From: Opitutia bacterium UBA7374
GTDB taxonomy: Bacteria; Verrucomicrobiota; Verrucomicrobiia; Opitutales; Coraliomargaritaceae
Reading direction: 5' to 3'
Assembly: GCA_002469895.1 (NCBI GenBank)
Contig: DKOA01000046.1
Span: forward strand, 36,184 to 100,183
Length of the DNA stretch: 64,000 nt
The notes beneath the pieces were generated by a model. The model was not told the origin of the DNA. It worked only from the letters and a program-made list of their open reading frames with translations, and did not search any database. Positions 1 to 9,133 of this stretch are shown here, one piece after another. Every line of letters begins with the position of its first letter. The first letter of the stretch is position 1. The position numbers and the translations under genes were made by a program.

Positions 1-157
1 ACGGCTGCGGAGTGGGGACGTGTATTGGGTGCTTGCATGGCAGGGAAGTGGGTTTAGTTTTCCTTTCTCGTTGCGATGAATGTTCGGATTGAATGGATTC
101 GGACGATGGCGACAACAAGCTTTTTACACTAATGCTGAGCATTTACTTTATTTTACG

Positions 158-943
158 ATGGAACCCGACTTAAAAAAGATACTTGAAGCGCTCCTGTTCT
201 CTACGGCAGAACCGATTTCCTTGCGGCAATTTGTCAAGCTCTTCGCCCGTTACCAAGCGGAGCAAGCGGCTGGGCAGGCAGAGTCAGAGGCGGGGTCAGA
301 GGCGGAAACTGAGGCGACTGCACTAGAAAAAATCGGTGAGTCGGCTTTGCGAAAGGCGATGGAGTCTTTGATCAGTGAGGCGGAGATGGAGGATCGTGCC
401 TATCGCATTGTGGAGGGCCCGGCTGGGTTTCAATTGGCCACGGCACCACAGTTTGCGGTTTTTGTGCGCTTGCTGCGCGGCGAGCCACGCCCCTTTCGCT
501 TAAGCCCGGCCGCGATGGAGACAATCTCAATCGTGGCCTATCGTCAGCCCGTTACCCGGGCAGAGATTGAAGCCATTCGCGGGGTCTCTGCAGATGGGCC
601 GTTAAACAAATTGATTGAGTTGGAGCTGGTCCAGGTAACGGGTCGGGCAGAGCTGCCCGGCCGTCCCATACAATATGGTACGACCGATGCATTTTTAGAG
701 TTTTGTGGGATCAAAGAATTGGACGAGTTGCCGGCTTCCGATGTGTTGAGCAACCATCAGATCGATGACTGGATGCGCAAGTCCGAAGAGCCGGAGGCGC
801 CCATATATGATCAAGACGTGGGTTTGGCGCCGGAGCCGAAACCGGATGAATTGCCGCTAGACGAGACGTATGCAGCCATTGATTGGCAGCAGGAGAATGC
901 GGAAAGCGATGCAGCCGGCATGTCACCGCCGGAGGTGTCTTGA
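158..943 (+). CDS. scpB: Segregation and condensation protein ScpB
   Basis: ScpB is the winged-helix kleisin partner that works with ScpA and SMC in chromosome condensation and segregation. The 261-residue protein opens with the typical LKKILEALLFSTAEP helix and keeps the family core METISIVAYRQPVTRAEIE followed by GVSADGPLNKLIELELV. The C-terminal 60 residues are acidic and low in complexity, as is common in this family. I chose the ATG at 158 because it puts the family N-terminus at the start; an upstream in-frame ATG at 80 adds 26 residues with no resemblance to ScpB. scpA is not visible and may lie upstream of the window. pheA starts about 50 bases downstream on the same strand. Confidence 0.93.
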   Translation: MEPDLKKILEALLFSTAEPISLRQFVKLFARYQAEQAAGQAESEAGSEAETEATALEKIGESALRKAMESLISEAEMEDRAYRIVEGPAGFQLATAPQFAVFVRLLRGEPRPFRLSPAAMETISIVAYRQPVTRAEIEAIRGVSADGPLNKLIELELVQVTGRAELPGRPIQYGTTDAFLEFCGIKELDELPASDVLSNHQIDDWMRKSEEPEAPIYDQDVGLAPEPKPDELPLDETYAAIDWQQENAESDAAGMSPPEVS

Positions 944-996
944 CAGAGGGCGTTCTTCTTTGCGGTATCAATGCTTACGTTAACAGCGCGCCTGCT

Positions 997-2085
997 ATGA
1001 CTGATAATATCCAAAATAAGTTAGAAGAAAGCCGTCAAGCGATCGACTCAATCGACCGTGAAGTCGTCCGCTTGCTCAGCGAACGGGTTAGCCATGCAGT
1101 CAAGATCGGGAAAATTAAGCATGCGAGTGATGCCGATTTTTATGATCCCACGCGCGAGGCGGAGGTCATGGATAAGATTTCCGCGCTGAATCCGGGGTCC
1201 ATTCCGGATAAGACGCTTCGTGCTATTTATCGTGAAGTCATTTCCGGCTCGATTTCGTTGGAAAAGGTACTGGTCATTGCCTACTTGGGCCCCGAGGCTA
1301 CGTATACACACCAGGCAGCCGTACGCAGCTTTGGCGCCAGCCTGGACTATCGTCCGATGAAGACGATCTCGGATGTGTTCGCGGAGGTTGAGCAAGGCGA
1401 TGCGGACTATGGAGTCATCCCTATTGAGAATTCGACGGAGGGCGCGGTTTTTCACTCGATGGATCGTTTGGTCGAATCCGATTTGAAGATTTGTTCACAG
1501 GTATACTTACCGATTGAGCATTGCCTCCTCTCGAGTTCGTCGGGGGATACAATCCGGGCCGTGCACTCGAAGGATCAGGCGCTGGGACAATGTCGAGAAT
1601 GGCTACGGCGAAATCTCCCGGAGGCGGCGCTGGTCGAAGCCACAAGCACCGCGGCGGCCGCAGAATTGGCTAGTCGTGAGCCGGGTGTCGCGGCAATCGC
1701 CAGTGAATTGACGACTGGCTTGTACAACTTGGAGATTCGTGAGCGGGGAATCCAGGATAAATCCGGGAATGTGACCCGTTTCCTTGTAGTGGGGAAAACT
1801 TTAGCAAAACCATTGGGAGATGGGCGCGACAAGACGAGCTTGGTGTTGTCTATGAAGGATGAGTGCGGTGCTTTACAGCGCGTTCTGGAGAGCTTCGCCT
1901 CGCGTGGTATTAATTTAAGTAAGATCGAGTCTCGTCCCAGTCGGAAGAAGGCCTGGGACTACATCTTTTTTATTGATCTGCTGGGTCACTACACCGATGA
2001 ACCGGTGCAAGCTGCCCTGAGTGAGTTGGAGTCGCATTGCTCCTTCGTAAAATGGCTCGGCAGCTACCCGAATGTTGAAGCCTAG
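997..2085 (+). CDS. pheA: Bifunctional chorismate mutase/prephenate dehydratase
   Basis: This P-protein makes phenylpyruvate from chorismate in two steps of phenylalanine synthesis. Residues 1-90 are an AroQ-type chorismate mutase helix bundle (IDSIDREVVRLLSERV). A prephenate dehydratase domain follows (AYLGPEATYTHQAA, then NVTRFLVV carrying the TRF motif). The C-terminus is an ACT domain with the phenylalanine-binding signature GINLSKIESRPS. The length of 362 residues fits the family. The ATG at 997 gives the normal mutase N-terminus; an earlier in-frame start at 883 would overlap scpB with unrelated residues. Feedback inhibition by phenylalanine through the ACT domain is expected. Its stop codon directly abuts the stop of the convergent gene on the other strand. 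Confidence 0.95.
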   Translation: MTDNIQNKLEESRQAIDSIDREVVRLLSERVSHAVKIGKIKHASDADFYDPTREAEVMDKISALNPGSIPDKTLRAIYREVISGSISLEKVLVIAYLGPEATYTHQAAVRSFGASLDYRPMKTISDVFAEVEQGDADYGVIPIENSTEGAVFHSMDRLVESDLKICSQVYLPIEHCLLSSSSGDTIRAVHSKDQALGQCREWLRRNLPEAALVEATSTAAAAELASREPGVAAIASELTTGLYNLEIRERGIQDKSGNVTRFLVVGKTLAKPLGDGRDKTSLVLSMKDECGALQRVLESFASRGINLSKIESRPSRKKAWDYIFFIDLLGHYTDEPVQAALSELESHCSFVKWLGSYPNVEA

Positions 2086-3162
2086 TCAGCGGTGAGAGCC
2101 GTTGCAGCCCTCGGGAAGAAAGGCCTCAGAGCCCGTCAAGCCAAGCGTGATCGTCAGATTTAGAAAGGTGATGTCTCCCATCGAGTGGCAGAAGTAAAAG
2201 CGGTGGTCTTGGTGCATTTGTGCGAGTTCATCCCGCAACTGTTTCATTTTTTCATCGCTGGAGATTTGGTCCAGACACATGCAGTCACGGAGCTGCTGAA
2301 TCCGAGCAAAGGCGAAGTTCAGTCTTCGGGTTATTAATGATCGTTCTTCCCTCTGGTACTGACGACTGGTTTCCAGATTGATCAATTCGGAGCAAAGTTC
2401 GACGACCGGGCGATTATTTTTGAAGAATTGAGGCAGGTAGAGAGAGCGCCGGCCTTCGTAGCATTGCTGGTCGAAGTCAATCGCGCGGACACGATATTGA
2501 TTCTGATCAAAGTCTGGGCTCACCTGGACCACATAATTGTAGGCACGCATGTCGCCGAGCAGGCGAACAAAGCAGCGTTCATTAAATTTAATGAATTCCT
2601 TTGCCAGTCGAACGGAGTGAAGGTCCTCCTTAGGGAGGTATTCACGGATAAAGTCATCTCCCGGCAGGCCAATAATGTGTTCTTCAATCAGGGTGTCTTG
2701 ATGAACAATGAAATTTATATCATTGGGGGAGAGCAGTTGCTCCAGTTCGAGGCCGTAGATGCGAGAAGCGTCTGCTTTCTTAACGTAGAAATAGTCGTGG
2801 TTATCGTTGTACTGGTTGACGATACGCACACGCATGGGCTGCGTATTGCCAAATGTACAGAAGTCGACTCGGTCGATGTAGAGGTTGTCGAGTACGGATT
2901 CGTCACCTCCGGAGCGCAGAAGCACGTAAATGCGCTTGAGCGCATCATAGAGTTCACGCCCGAGGTGTTGTTCATAAATGAGGGTTTGCCAGAGGGAGTC
3001 ATTGCCATCGCGGTCAAGCAGTGGAAAGGAGTCCTCATATTTCAGCAGGTCCTCGTAGAGCAAAGGCAGCGGGTGGGTGCGATGATATTGCCCAAGATAC
3101 TCCCGGAAGTGCCGGTTGATAGGAAAGAACTTTTTTCGTTGCTGAGCTTCTGCTGGTTGCAT
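2086..3162 (-). CDS. Uncharacterised protein with a kinase-like IDFDQ motif
   Basis: I do not recognise a named family. The 358-residue protein is soluble, with no signal peptide or membrane segment, and is rich in Tyr, Asp and Arg. Its middle (about residues 160-235) reads like a phosphotransferase or HipA/PI3K-type core: EEHIIGLPGDDFIREYLP, then FIKFNERCFVRLLGDMRAYN, then VRAIDFDQQCYEGRRSL. In that reading IDFDQ could stand where kinases have the metal-binding DFG or D-x-D. The C-terminal third is helical. The ATG at 3162 is used. It stands alone, convergent with pheA with no bases between the two stops. The gene is clearly coding, with a long uninterrupted frame and balanced composition, but its function is open. 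Confidence 0.72.
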   Translation of the reverse strand: MQPAEAQQRKKFFPINRHFREYLGQYHRTHPLPLLYEDLLKYEDSFPLLDRDGNDSLWQTLIYEQHLGRELYDALKRIYVLLRSGGDESVLDNLYIDRVDFCTFGNTQPMRVRIVNQYNDNHDYFYVKKADASRIYGLELEQLLSPNDINFIVHQDTLIEEHIIGLPGDDFIREYLPKEDLHSVRLAKEFIKFNERCFVRLLGDMRAYNYVVQVSPDFDQNQYRVRAIDFDQQCYEGRRSLYLPQFFKNNRPVVELCSELINLETSRQYQREERSLITRRLNFAFARIQQLRDCMCLDQISSDEKMKQLRDELAQMHQDHRFYFCHSMGDITFLNLTITLGLTGSEAFLPEGCNGSHR

Positions 3163-3301
3163 GGAGAACCTTATTGATCAGAAATTAGAGGAGAAACCGC
3201 CGTGCGCCATCCTATTTTTACAGAGGATAAAAAGCGGGTTGCTTCCTTCTTAGCTAGGGACTGTGCTGCTGGTCTGCAGATGCGTCTAATTTGTGTGGTC
3301 T

Positions 3302-4000
3302 ATGTTTGAATACCAGACAGTTTACAATGGCTATACTGCCCTCTTAGCGGGGCTGGTTAGCAGCGTACATTGCGTCGCAATGTGTGGCCCGCTTTCCTGT
3401 GCCTTTGGGCCCCGGAGTGCGGATGAGGCAGCCTCCAGAGTTTCTCTGCTTTCTTTCTATCATGGGGGAAAACTTGTATCCTATGGAATTTGTGGGGCTT
3501 TGGTTGGGGGTATCGGAGGGGCGGCCCTGAGCTTTCTTGAAGCTTCCTCGATTGGGCGTGTCGTTCCCTGGGTGCTTGTTCTATTTTTTTTGGGGGTCGC
3601 GCTGGGGGTAGATCAAAAGCTGCCAAAGCCGACTTTTCTGGCGGGTCTCTATCAGAAAAGTCAGCGTCGTTTTACTCTGCTGACTCCGCATCTCAAGGCG
3701 GCTTCCATCGGATTGGTCAGTCCCTTGCTTCCCTGTGGCCCGCTCTACTTGATCTTCGGACTTTGCCTGTTTTCCGGTTCAGCTACACGGGGTGCAGAGT
3801 TTGCTTTGGGGTTTGGTCTGGGCACACTACCGCTGCTTTGGGTCGCGCAAAACTGGTTCATGCGGATGCCCGGCCGAATGGGTGCCGGGAGCATCAGGCG
3901 TATGCAACGAGGCGTCGCCTTCTTGGCAACGGGAGTCTTGATCTGGCGTCTTCGCGCCTCCCTTGGGTTTGAGGCAGCGGTTGACTGGTTCTGCCGTTAA
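3302..4000 (+). CDS. TauE/SafE (UreH/DsbD-like) family membrane protein
   Basis: This is a 232-residue polytopic inner-membrane protein of the sulfite exporter TauE/SafE-like, UreH-type family. The N-terminal helix carries the diagnostic SVHCVAMCGPL motif with paired cysteines, and the second half repeats it as SPLLPCGPLYLIFGL. About six membrane segments are visible. In other bacteria, relatives with this H-C-x-x-M-C-G motif often sit beside cbb3 oxidase assembly or copper-handling genes, which suggests metal or thiol transport, but no such genes are next to it here. The ATG at 3302 is preferred; a GTG at 3293 would add three residues. Confidence 0.8.
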   Translation: MFEYQTVYNGYTALLAGLVSSVHCVAMCGPLSCAFGPRSADEAASRVSLLSFYHGGKLVSYGICGALVGGIGGAALSFLEASSIGRVVPWVLVLFFLGVALGVDQKLPKPTFLAGLYQKSQRRFTLLTPHLKAASIGLVSPLLPCGPLYLIFGLCLFSGSATRGAEFALGFGLGTLPLLWVAQNWFMRMPGRMGAGSIRRMQRGVAFLATGVLIWRLRASLGFEAAVDWFCR

Positions 4001-4016
4001 GCGGGGTCGAGATTCT

Positions 4017-4733
4017 CTACTTGTCCTCTGGAGGTGAGGTGGTCTCTTCGTATTCTTCTTCCGTTTCCTCTTCCTCGTCCCATTTCATGGTTTCATCTGT
4101 TTCGATATCTTCATCCGGCGCAGCCTCAACATCCGCTAAGTCTTTTTCCAGAGCCTCGTCTACATTCTTGTCTACGGTTGCCTCGTCCTCTTCCAATTCG
4201 AATCCTTCGGGCACGTATTCAAGGATGGAGGAAAGTTCATTAAAGAAGTGTGTGGCTCGTCCTTCCATGAAGTCATTGTTTTGTACTTCACGGATTTCTT
4301 CTTCCAGTTCTTCCGCGGTCAGCTTTTGGGAAAAATCAATCAAGTCGTTGAGCAATTTTACGCGGAGCTTGATCGCATGGTCGACTAGATCAGCGTACGG
4401 GCTCTTGTCTTCGTCGAGCATATCAGGCAGAGCAAACAGCTGTTCGTCCGAGTCCAGAATGTTGTCCTTAATCCTTTTCAGATATACGGTCTTATCTTCC
4501 TCCACGCTCTCTATGGCGAAAGTATAGAATGCATTTTCAATAAGGCCGGTTTGCAACCCGTACTCTTGCATGTTTTCGAAGAGTTCGACGAGGTATTGGA
4601 ATTGTCTCGGGTCAATGATGCCTAGTCCGTCAACATCCCAATGGATGGGGTCACTGATTTCGTGAATCCACCAATTCATGTCTTTACCGAGGCGCGCTTT
4701 GCACCAGTTGAGCTTGTGTTTTGGGTTCGCCAT
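4017..4733 (-). CDS. Acidic uncharacterised protein
   Basis: This 238-residue protein has no family I can name. The N-terminus is Trp-rich (LNWCKARLGKDMNWWIHEIS), the middle is helical, and the last 50 residues are a strongly acidic Glu/Asp tail (WDEEEETEEEYEETT). There is no signal peptide and no membrane segment. The long open frame on the opposite strand is only the serine-rich mirror image of this acidic tail. A possible 49-codon frame ends 12 bases upstream on the same strand and could be co-transcribed. I call it coding because of its length, its ordinary codon use in the first 180 residues and the lack of a better competitor. Confidence 0.75.
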   Translation of the reverse strand: MANPKHKLNWCKARLGKDMNWWIHEISDPIHWDVDGLGIIDPRQFQYLVELFENMQEYGLQTGLIENAFYTFAIESVEEDKTVYLKRIKDNILDSDEQLFALPDMLDEDKSPYADLVDHAIKLRVKLLNDLIDFSQKLTAEELEEEIREVQNNDFMEGRATHFFNELSSILEYVPEGFELEEDEATVDKNVDEALEKDLADVEAAPDEDIETDETMKWDEEEETEEEYEETTSPPEDK

Positions 4734-4745
4734 TAGTTAAGTAAT

Positions 4746-4895
4746 CTATAGGTTGATTAACGCAGAAGCTTCATCAAGAAGATCCATTAGTCCAGAATTT
4801 GTTTTTACATATATACTGGGTAAAATCACCCGCTTTTGATTGTAAAGCGGTTTTATTAAAAATTTTCGCTGTGGCATTTTGCTTGTTTCATCCAT
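4746..4895 (-). CDS. Possible small protein upstream of the acidic protein
   Basis: An ATG at 4895 opens a 49-codon frame (MDETSKMPQRKFLIKPLY at its start) that ends 12 bases before the ATG of the acidic protein. The peptide is basic, then hydrophobic, and has no cysteines. There is no good Shine-Dalgarno sequence. The frame occupies the pyrD upstream region on the opposite strand, so it may simply be promoter DNA that happens to be open. I list it as a weak candidate only. Confidence 0.25.
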   Translation of the reverse strand: MDETSKMPQRKFLIKPLYNQKRVILPSIYVKTNSGLMDLLDEASALINL

Positions 4896-4942
4896 GGGGA
4901 TGCTTACTTTCAAAAATTCTGTCTTTCTAAGCCTTACGAAAT

Positions 4943-6007
4943 ATGGGAGTTTGTTACGAAAATGTAGTCCGTCCGCTGCTCTTCCGGATGGAGCCCGAAG
5001 AGGCGCATGCCATGGGCAGTCGTCTCCTCCGCTTGGCTCCAAAAGTTCCCGGCCTTTGTTCGCTCTTGCGTGCGTACAGCCTGGTCCGCGAAGACCGTCC
5101 GGTTAAATTGTTTGGCCTGGAGTTTCCTAATCGCGTGGGACTGGCCGCCGGAATGGATAAGGACGCTGAGTTTACCCGAGTGGTGGAAGCACTTGGTTTT
5201 GGTCACGCCGAGGTGGGTACGGTTACACCAAAGGGGCAGCCGGGCAACCCGCAGCCGCGCCTCTTCCGTTATCCCGAGACGGAGACTATAGTCAACCGTA
5301 TGGGTTTTAACAACCATGGTGCTGAGGCAATGGTTCAACGATTGGCCGTAGAGTACCCGAAGGGGAAGCGCAGGATGCCGATCGGTGTGAATATAGGGAA
5401 AGCCAAAGAGACCCCCATTGAAAATGCGGTGGATGACTATCTGGCATGTTTTCGTCTATTGGCTGATCAGGCAGATTACTTTACCATCAATATCAGTAGC
5501 CCGAATACGGAGGGTCTGCGGACACTGCAGTCAAAGGCCTATCTGGAGGAGTTGCTATCGGCCCTGCGAAATGAAAATTGCCGTTTTGCAAAACGCTTGG
5601 GCCGAGACCCGCATCCCATGCTCGTGAAGATTGCCCCCGATCTGAGTTTTTCTGAAATTGATGCCGTTCTGGAGGTATTACTAGCCGCCGAGTATAGTGG
5701 AATCATCGCCACAAATACAACGATCACACGCCCCGAATCTTTTCCGGGCAATGAGTCCGGTGGATTGAGCGGAGGCTCTTATCTGGCGAAGCGCTCTCGC
5801 GAAGTGGTTAATTACATGCACCTCGCAACGAATAGTCGACTCCCCATTATCGGCGTTGGGGGTATTAACTCACCGGAGGCCGCCGGCGCGATGATCGATG
5901 CGGGTGCCTCTCTGGTGCAGATTTACACCGCCTGGATTTATAAAGGACCTTTTTTCGCTCGTGCTTTGGCCCGTGCGCTGAAGAGCCAGGGCGAAGACTG
6001 GATATAG
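4943..6007 (+). CDS. pyrD: Dihydroorotate dehydrogenase (quinone), class 2
   Basis: PyrD oxidises dihydroorotate to orotate in pyrimidine synthesis and passes electrons to the quinone pool. The 354-residue length and the N-terminal helical extension (residues 1-45, membrane association) mark the class 2 enzyme. FMN and substrate motifs are clear: FPNRVGLAAGMDKDAE, EVGTVTPKGQPGNPQPRLF, NRMGFNNHG, FTINISSPNTEGLR with the catalytic-base serine region, IATNTT and IGVGGINS. The ATG at 4943 gives the normal N-terminus. The gene stands alone on the plus strand, with a lipA-lipB pair converging from the other side. Confidence 0.96.
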   Translation: MGVCYENVVRPLLFRMEPEEAHAMGSRLLRLAPKVPGLCSLLRAYSLVREDRPVKLFGLEFPNRVGLAAGMDKDAEFTRVVEALGFGHAEVGTVTPKGQPGNPQPRLFRYPETETIVNRMGFNNHGAEAMVQRLAVEYPKGKRRMPIGVNIGKAKETPIENAVDDYLACFRLLADQADYFTINISSPNTEGLRTLQSKAYLEELLSALRNENCRFAKRLGRDPHPMLVKIAPDLSFSEIDAVLEVLLAAEYSGIIATNTTITRPESFPGNESGGLSGGSYLAKRSREVVNYMHLATNSRLPIIGVGGINSPEAAGAMIDAGASLVQIYTAWIYKGPFFARALARALKSQGEDWI

Positions 6008-6063
6008 CTTGTTAAAAAGCCGCTGCGGATGCTTTGCGATTTGCGGCCCTGTGACCTGTCGCA

Positions 6064-6981
6064 TCAATTTTCAGCTTGGGCTAGGGTTGCCTGTTCAGCC
6101 AGCATACGCAGGCGCCGTTCTCGCACGTCAAACTTATAGGATTGTTCGTCAGCATGATAGGATGAGCGTACCATCGGGCCGGACTCGCAGACACCAAATC
6201 CGGCATCCAGTGCGAATTGCTTCCAATGTTCAAATTCCTCGGGAGTCACCCATCGGTCGATCGGTTGGTGGTCTCCGGAGGGCTGCAGGTATTGCCCGAT
6301 AGTCAGGATGTCAATGCCCTCTGCTGCCATATCGCGGAGGACTTGCTCGACTTCTTTTTCCTTCTCCCCAATGCCGAGCATGATACCTGACTTGGTGATG
6401 AAACCACGCGACTTTGCGTGACGTAATACCCAGAGCGAGCGGTCATAGCGGGCGGTCTTGCGAATCGGGCGTTGGAGGCGTTCGACCGTCTCCAGGTTGT
6501 GATTAAAAATATCCGGGCAAGCATTGAGGACAAGGTCGAGATATTCCTGTTGTCCGCGAAAGTCAGCGGTCAGTACCTCGACTGCGCATTCCGGTACCCG
6601 GTGGTGAATGGCCCGGATGGTAGCGGCCCAGACTGAGGCGCCACCGTCTTTCAGATCGTCCCGCGCGACGGAGGTGATCACAGCGTGCTGCAGGTTCATC
6701 TTCGCGATGGATTCAGCGACACGGGCCGGTTCTCCGAGATCAAGCTCGGTGGGTCGACCGGTTTGCACCGCACAAAAGCGGCAGGAGCGGGTGCAGATAT
6801 TGCCGAGGATCATTACGGTCGCTGTGCCGCGCGACCAGCATTCGCCCATGTTCGGGCACTGAGCGCTCTGACAGACCGTGTGCAAGGAATGTGTGTCGAC
6901 GAGTTCCTTAGTCTCGCGGTAGGCTTTGCTGGTGGGCAGCTTGGCGCGGAGCCAAGGCGGTTTCTGCTTATTCATTTCCAT
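6064..6981 (-). CDS. lipA: Lipoyl synthase
   Basis: LipA is a radical-SAM enzyme that inserts two sulfurs into protein-bound octanoyl groups to form lipoate. Both iron-sulfur cluster motifs are present: the auxiliary cluster CQSAQCPNMGEC near residue 38 and the radical-SAM CTRSCRFC near residue 62. Other family blocks are TELDLGEPARVAESI, HNLETVERLQRPIR and IGQYLQPSGDHQPI. The length of 305 residues is normal. The start overlaps the end of lipB by 14 bases, so the two are probably translated from one message. A second ATG two codons in is an equally possible start. Confidence 0.96.
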   Translation of the reverse strand: MEMNKQKPPWLRAKLPTSKAYRETKELVDTHSLHTVCQSAQCPNMGECWSRGTATVMILGNICTRSCRFCAVQTGRPTELDLGEPARVAESIAKMNLQHAVITSVARDDLKDGGASVWAATIRAIHHRVPECAVEVLTADFRGQQEYLDLVLNACPDIFNHNLETVERLQRPIRKTARYDRSLWVLRHAKSRGFITKSGIMLGIGEKEKEVEQVLRDMAAEGIDILTIGQYLQPSGDHQPIDRWVTPEEFEHWKQFALDAGFGVCESGPMVRSSYHADEQSYKFDVRERRLRMLAEQATLAQAEN

Positions 6982-7648
6982 CTGTTAGCAAAGTTTTCCC
7001 GAACACCTCTTGAAACTCAACTGCTAATCGGGATTTTACACTCTTTGCTTCAATTGGTTTTCCTAACTCCAGACTCATCGAAGTCACTGTGCCGTCGGTA
7101 ATGCCACAGGGTACGATACCGGAAAAGTGGGACAGGTCCGGATTTATATTCAGTGCCAGTCCGTGGTAGGTGACCCACGATTTTACGGCTACGCCGAAAG
7201 CACAGATTTTACGTTTTTCAATCCAGATGCCGGTTAGTCCATCACGCCGCACAGCTTCCAGTTGATAATGGCGAAGGGTGCGCAAGACGACTTCTTCCAA
7301 GTCGCGGAGATAAGCGTGCAAGTCCTTCCGCTTACTTAGTGAGATGATGGGGTAGGCCACAATTTGCCCAGGCCCATGGTAGGTAATATCGCCACCCCGG
7401 TTGCTTGTGTGCAGGGTTACCCCGGCGGCAGATCGCTCCGCCTCACCCCAGAGCAAGTGGTGCTCCGCTCCACTCCGCAGGCCCAGAGTAAAAACCGGCT
7501 CATGTTCGGTAAATACGAGGATGTCCGACTGCCGACCGGCCTGCCGCTCGGCCACCAGTTTTTTTTGCCGCTCCAGCGCGTCTGCATAATCTGTGCGTCC
7601 CCAGTCAGAGATTTCTAGAAGCGTTACTTGTTCATTTGTTCCCGGCAT
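6968..7648 (-). CDS. lipB: Octanoyl-[ACP]:protein N-octanoyltransferase
   Basis: LipB transfers octanoate from acyl carrier protein to lipoyl domains, the step just before LipA. Signature blocks are RGGDITYHGPGQIVAYP, KICAFGVAVKSWVTYHGLAL containing the catalytic lysine, and SGIVPCGITDGTVTSM containing the catalytic cysteine. I use the ATG at 7648 (226 residues); the frame extends upstream to a TTG at 7687, but those residues do not look like LipB. It is first in the lipB-lipA operon and overlaps lipA by 14 bases. Confidence 0.95.
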   Translation of the reverse strand: MPGTNEQVTLLEISDWGRTDYADALERQKKLVAERQAGRQSDILVFTEHEPVFTLGLRSGAEHHLLWGEAERSAAGVTLHTSNRGGDITYHGPGQIVAYPIISLSKRKDLHAYLRDLEEVVLRTLRHYQLEAVRRDGLTGIWIEKRKICAFGVAVKSWVTYHGLALNINPDLSHFSGIVPCGITDGTVTSMSLELGKPIEAKSVKSRLAVEFQEVFGKTLLTDGNE

Positions 7649-7768
7649 GCAGCTGCGATATTGGCTGGATTCTGGGCGTTTGGGCAAGGACGCAAATCGA
7701 TCACCGCGTGAATTCAGGTTAGCGGTTCGGCTTGATTTTAGTGGAGGGCACGTTCACCTATCTTACCT

Positions 7769-9133
7769 ATGTCTGATGTCCGTGTTCGTTTTGCTCCTAG
7801 CCCCACCGGTTTTTTCCATATCGGAAGCGCCCGTACGGCTTTATTTAACTGGCTCTACGCCCGCCATACCGGTGGACGCTTTATCTTGCGAATTGAGGAT
7901 ACCGATAAGCAGCGCAATACAGAGGAAGCTTTGCGGGTATTACTATCGGGGATGCGCTGGTTAGGGCTGGATTGGGACGAGGGCCCGGAAGCGGGAGGCG
8001 ATTATGGTCCCTATTTCCAGAGTGAGCGCCAGGCGGTCTATGACGAGTATCTTGAACGCTTACGTGCAGCCGGCCGCTGTTATGAGAAGGATGGTGCTAT
8101 TTGGTTTCGGTTGGAAGGCGAGCGCTACACCGAGTACGACGATTTCAAGAAGGCGGAGGTGGAGAAAGTAAAAGCTGCGCCAGTGATCATCAATGATGCC
8201 GTGCGTGGTCGGGTAGAACGTTCCGAGGAGATGGATTTTGTTATTGTGCGAAAGGACGGCAACCCCGTCTTCCATTTTGTTAACGTGGTCGATGATATAG
8301 CTATGGGCATTACGCATGTCATCCGTGGAGAGGATCACCTCTCAAATACGAGCAAGCACGTGGAGTTATTCCGCGCCTTCGGAGTGGAACCGCCCCTTTT
8401 TGCCCATATTCCGCTTATTCTCAAGGAATCTGGCCCGGGCAAAATGAGTAAGCGCGACAAGGGTGCTCTGGTGGAAGATTACGAGACCCGTGGTTTTCTA
8501 GCGGCCGCTGTCCGCAATTATATTTCACTGCTTGGCTGGAACCCGAAGGATGATCGTGAAAAGTTATCGATTGATGAGATCGTCGAACTTTTTGACTTTC
8601 CCGGCATTAACAAGGGCAACGCCCGCTTCGATGAGCGCAAACTTTCGGCACTCAACTCCGAGTACTTGCGGGAGCTCGATATTGGAAGTTTCTGCTTTCT
8701 CGCACGCCCACGCCTTGCGGAGTCTGGCTTGGTTGGGGAGGAGGTCTCCGAGGACTATCTGCAAGCGGTACTGACCCTCTGCCAGCCCAAGGCACGCAGT
8801 TTGGATTCGCTGGAGGAACTCTGTGGTTATTTCTTTTCAGATACCTTTATTTTCGACGAGAAAGCTTCGGCAAAACTGGCTAAAAAAGGAGATCCCAAGG
8901 CAACGATTGCAGAACTCTTGCCGGTCCTCGAATCGTTGGCGTCCTTCGAGGCCGAGTCTATGCAAGCGGCTTTGGAGAAGCATGCCGAAATGAAAGGGGA
9001 GAAGCCCTTCGCGTTTTTTCCGGCTCTGCGTATGGCTGTGAGTGGCAAAGGCGGCGGCCCCGACTTAATGCCACTGCTCGCAGTTTTAGGCAGAGAGCGT
9101 GTGCTCGCTCGTCTGCAAAATTACATGGCTTAG
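7769..9133 (+). CDS. gltX: Glutamate--tRNA ligase
   Basis: This class I aminoacyl-tRNA synthetase charges tRNA-Glu. The catalytic domain starts at once with [20 protein letters not shown], which contains the HIGH-type motif, and the KMSKR loop is present as [17 protein letters not shown]. The rest matches the discriminating helical anticodon-binding region of bacterial GluRS, shorter than average at 454 residues. Whether it also charges tRNA-Gln cannot be read from this sequence. Its TAG stop interlocks with the TAA of the convergent helicase over four bases. Confidence 0.95.
   Translation: MSDVRVRFAPSPTGFFHIGSARTALFNWLYARHTGGRFILRIEDTDKQRNTEEALRVLLSGMRWLGLDWDEGPEAGGDYGPYFQSERQAVYDEYLERLRAAGRCYEKDGAIWFRLEGERYTEYDDFKKAEVEKVKAAPVIINDAVRGRVERSEEMDFVIVRKDGNPVFHFVNVVDDIAMGITHVIRGEDHLSNTSKHVELFRAFGVEPPLFAHIPLILKESGPGKMSKRDKGALVEDYETRGFLAAAVRNYISLLGWNPKDDREKLSIDEIVELFDFPGINKGNARFDERKLSALNSEYLRELDIGSFCFLARPRLAESGLVGEEVSEDYLQAVLTLCQPKARSLDSLEELCGYFFSDTFIFDEKASAKLAKKGDPKATIAELLPVLESLASFEAESMQAALEKHAEMKGEKPFAFFPALRMAVSGKGGGPDLMPLLAVLGRERVLARLQNYMA

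Noticed and set aside
2428..3177. Plus-strand frame of 249 codons opposite the unknown at 2086-3162
   Set aside because: Its composition (runs such as VVVIVVLVDD) is what the antisense of an Asn/Asp/Tyr-rich protein gives. The minus-strand frame is longer and has ordinary composition.
4021..4527. Serine-rich plus-strand frame of 168 codons
   Set aside because: It is the reverse complement of the Glu/Asp-rich tail of the acidic protein; the repeated Ser codons come from GAA/GAG read backwards.
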